DNA of 14,014 bases from Streptosporangiaceae bacterium (GTDB lineage: Bacteria > Actinomycetota > Actinomycetes > Streptosporangiales > Streptosporangiaceae): positions 1-14,014 of the forward strand of contig JASHTQ010000012.1 in the NCBI GenBank assembly GCA_030040475.1. Reading direction: 5' to 3'. Below the pieces are notes generated by a model, which made no database searches, had not been told where the DNA came from, and saw only the letters and a list, made by a program, of their open reading frames with translations. Below, piece after piece: positions 12,055 through 14,014 of this stretch (position 1 is its first letter; every line of letters begins with the position of its first letter). The position numbers were made by a program, and so were the translations under genes.

Positions 12055-13286
12055 CCCGGCTCGGCCTGACCGATCCGGTGCAGGAGGCGCGGCTGCTCGC
12101 CCGCATCATCGAGACCATCTCGGCCGGTCTTGACCTCGAAGAGATCCTGCAGGGGATCGCGGCGCTGATCACGGAGACCACGGAAACGGACGTGTGCTTC
12201 GTCTACCTGCTCGACGAGGAGGGCCAGCGGCTGGTGCTCGGCGGCGCGACCCCGCCGTTCCACAAGATGGCCGGGCAGGTCGAGCTCAAGATGGGCGAGG
12301 GGGTGTCGGGCTGGGTCGCCGCCCACGGCAGGTCGGCGGTGATCGTCGAGGACAAGCTGTCCGACGAGCGTTACAAGCACATCCCCGCCCTGGGCCGCGA
12401 GGATCTCACCTCGATGGCCTCGGTGCCGATCCTCGGCAAGCCGCACCACCTGGTGGGCGTGCTCAACGTGCACACCCGTGCCCGCCGCGAGTTCACCGAC
12501 GCGGACGTCCAGCTGCTTGGCTGGGTCGCCGGGCTGATCGCGGGCGCGATCGAGAACGCGCGGCTGCACCGCAGGCTGGCCGAGCGCGAGGAGGCCATGG
12601 AGCGATACGCCGAGCGGATCGTGCTGGCCCAGGAGACCGAACGGCGCCGGCTTGCGGGAGAGATCCACGACGGCATCAGCCAGCGCGTGGTGAGCCTGTC
12701 GTTCCACCTGTCCGCCGCCGCGGATGCGGTGGCGGCCGCGCCGGAGGTCGCCGCCCGCGAGATCGCCGAGGCCCAGTCGCTCGCCGAGGCCGCCCTCGAC
12801 GAGGCGCGCTTCGCGATAGCCGGGCTGCACCCTCCGGTGCTCGACGATCTCGGCCTGGCCGCCAGCCTGGAAACCCTCGCCAGGTCCTTCCCCCAGCTCG
12901 ATGTCCAGGCCGAGGCCCAGCCGTGCGACCTGCCGTCCCACCTGGCGACCGCCGTGTACCGCATCGCCCAGGAGGCGCTGCAGAACGTCGCCAAGCACGC
13001 CGAGGCCCGGTCGGCCCGGGTGCGGCTGCTGACGCGCGGCGACACCGTGATCCTGGAGGTCCAGGACGACGGGAAGGGCTTCGTGCCGGCTCCCCCTGCG
13101 GGCCAGTCCGGGTCCGCCCAGTCCGGGTCCGCCCAGTCCGGGGCCGGCCGGTCCGGGCCGTCCGGCTACGGGCTGCCCGGCATGCGCGAGCGCGCGGAAC
13201 TGCTCGGCGGGATGCTCGAGGTGATCAGTTACCCGGGGCAGGGCACGCTGCTGCGCCTGCTGTTTCCGGCGGCAACCCCGCATTAG
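12051..13286 (+). CDS. Soluble GAF-domain sensor histidine kinase (HisKA_3)
   Basis: 411 residues from a TTG start at 12051, chosen because GGGAGGGGA ends 7-8 nt before it and the start overlaps the regulator stop. No membrane helix. GAF domain at about 20-168 (EEILQGIAALITETTETDVCFVYLLDE to FTDADVQLLGWVAGLIAGAIENARL), a helical linker 170-200, H-box RRRLAGEIHDGISQRV with His206, N-box AVYRIAQEALQNVAKHAEARSA (Asn312), G1 box DDGKGF (339-344) and G2 GYGLPGMRER (372-381). The two G boxes are separated by a Ser/Gly/Gln-rich repeat (349-371) that lengthens the ATP lid. GAF domains bind small ligands, cyclic nucleotides, haem or FeS clusters; the ligand here is unknown. As partner of the adjacent regulator it likely senses an internal metabolic or redox signal. 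Confidence 0.93.
   Translation: MTRLGLTDPVQEARLLARIIETISAGLDLEEILQGIAALITETTETDVCFVYLLDEEGQRLVLGGATPPFHKMAGQVELKMGEGVSGWVAAHGRSAVIVEDKLSDERYKHIPALGREDLTSMASVPILGKPHHLVGVLNVHTRARREFTDADVQLLGWVAGLIAGAIENARLHRRLAEREEAMERYAERIVLAQETERRRLAGEIHDGISQRVVSLSFHLSAAADAVAAAPEVAAREIAEAQSLAEAALDEARFAIAGLHPPVLDDLGLAASLETLARSFPQLDVQAEAQPCDLPSHLATAVYRIAQEALQNVAKHAEARSARVRLLTRGDTVILEVQDDGKGFVPAPPAGQSGSAQSGSAQSGAGRSGPSGYGLPGMRERAELLGGMLEVISYPGQGTLLRLLFPAATPH
13103..13143. repeat. 15-bp in-frame tandem repeat in the kinase ATP lid
   Basis: A 15-bp unit (CCAGTCCGGGTCCGC) occurs twice exactly at 13103-13117 and 13118-13132, followed by a partial third copy to 13143 and decayed relatives to about 13165. The unit is a multiple of three and encodes QSGSA-type pentapeptides between the G1 and G2 boxes, so copy number can change without breaking the frame. 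Confidence 0.85.

Positions 13287-14014
<728 letters not shown>

Noticed and set aside
13103..13143. CRISPR-like repeats
   Set aside because: The 15-bp units are directly adjacent without spacers and lie in frame inside a kinase gene.

Overview
The window is strongly GC-rich, with GTG and TTG starts alongside ATG, tightly packed operons, DHA2-type MFS and NarL-type two-component genes, and Actinomycetota-like protein composition. I read it as a chromosomal segment of a filamentous or mycelial-type actinobacterium with CO2-fixation (Calvin-Benson-Bassham, CBB) genes. I cannot assign a genus from the sequence alone.

Left part (1-5050), general functions: a DHA2-type MFS efflux transporter running off the left edge (minus), a bacterial type IB DNA topoisomerase (minus), a small two-helix membrane protein, a MarR regulator with a clear inverted repeat upstream, and a polytopic membrane histidine kinase overlapping its NarL-type response regulator. 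That pair ends at a perfect 12-bp GC stem-loop.

Middle part (5051-7900), a selenoprotein operon: a truncated amidohydrolase N-terminus on the plus strand ends at a 19-bp perfect inverted repeat. Converging on it from the right is a tight three-gene minus-strand operon: a 3-oxoacid CoA-transferase alpha subunit with no beta subunit, a UGSC-family selenoprotein whose in-frame TGA (6864-6866) would be read as selenocysteine, and a 356-residue protein with an N-terminal DGLPVVP motif. A short hairpin lies 13 nt after the TGA, in the position of a bacterial SECIS. Conventional ORF calling would cut the selenoprotein in two.

Right part (8100-14014), a carbon-fixation cluster: a class I fructose-bisphosphate aldolase homologue that has lost the Schiff-base lysine and most active-site residues (a probable pseudoenzyme), a 50-residue single-helix membrane protein, a CbbR-type LysR regulator, phosphoribulokinase, a divergent NarL-type response regulator with a soluble GAF histidine kinase, and the first 203 codons of a form I RuBisCO large subunit. 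The gene order puts a dedicated two-component system between prk-cbbR and cbbL. I infer that it, together with CbbR, controls expression of the cycle.

The most interesting items are the selenoprotein operon and the lysine-less aldolase homologue inside the CBB cluster.
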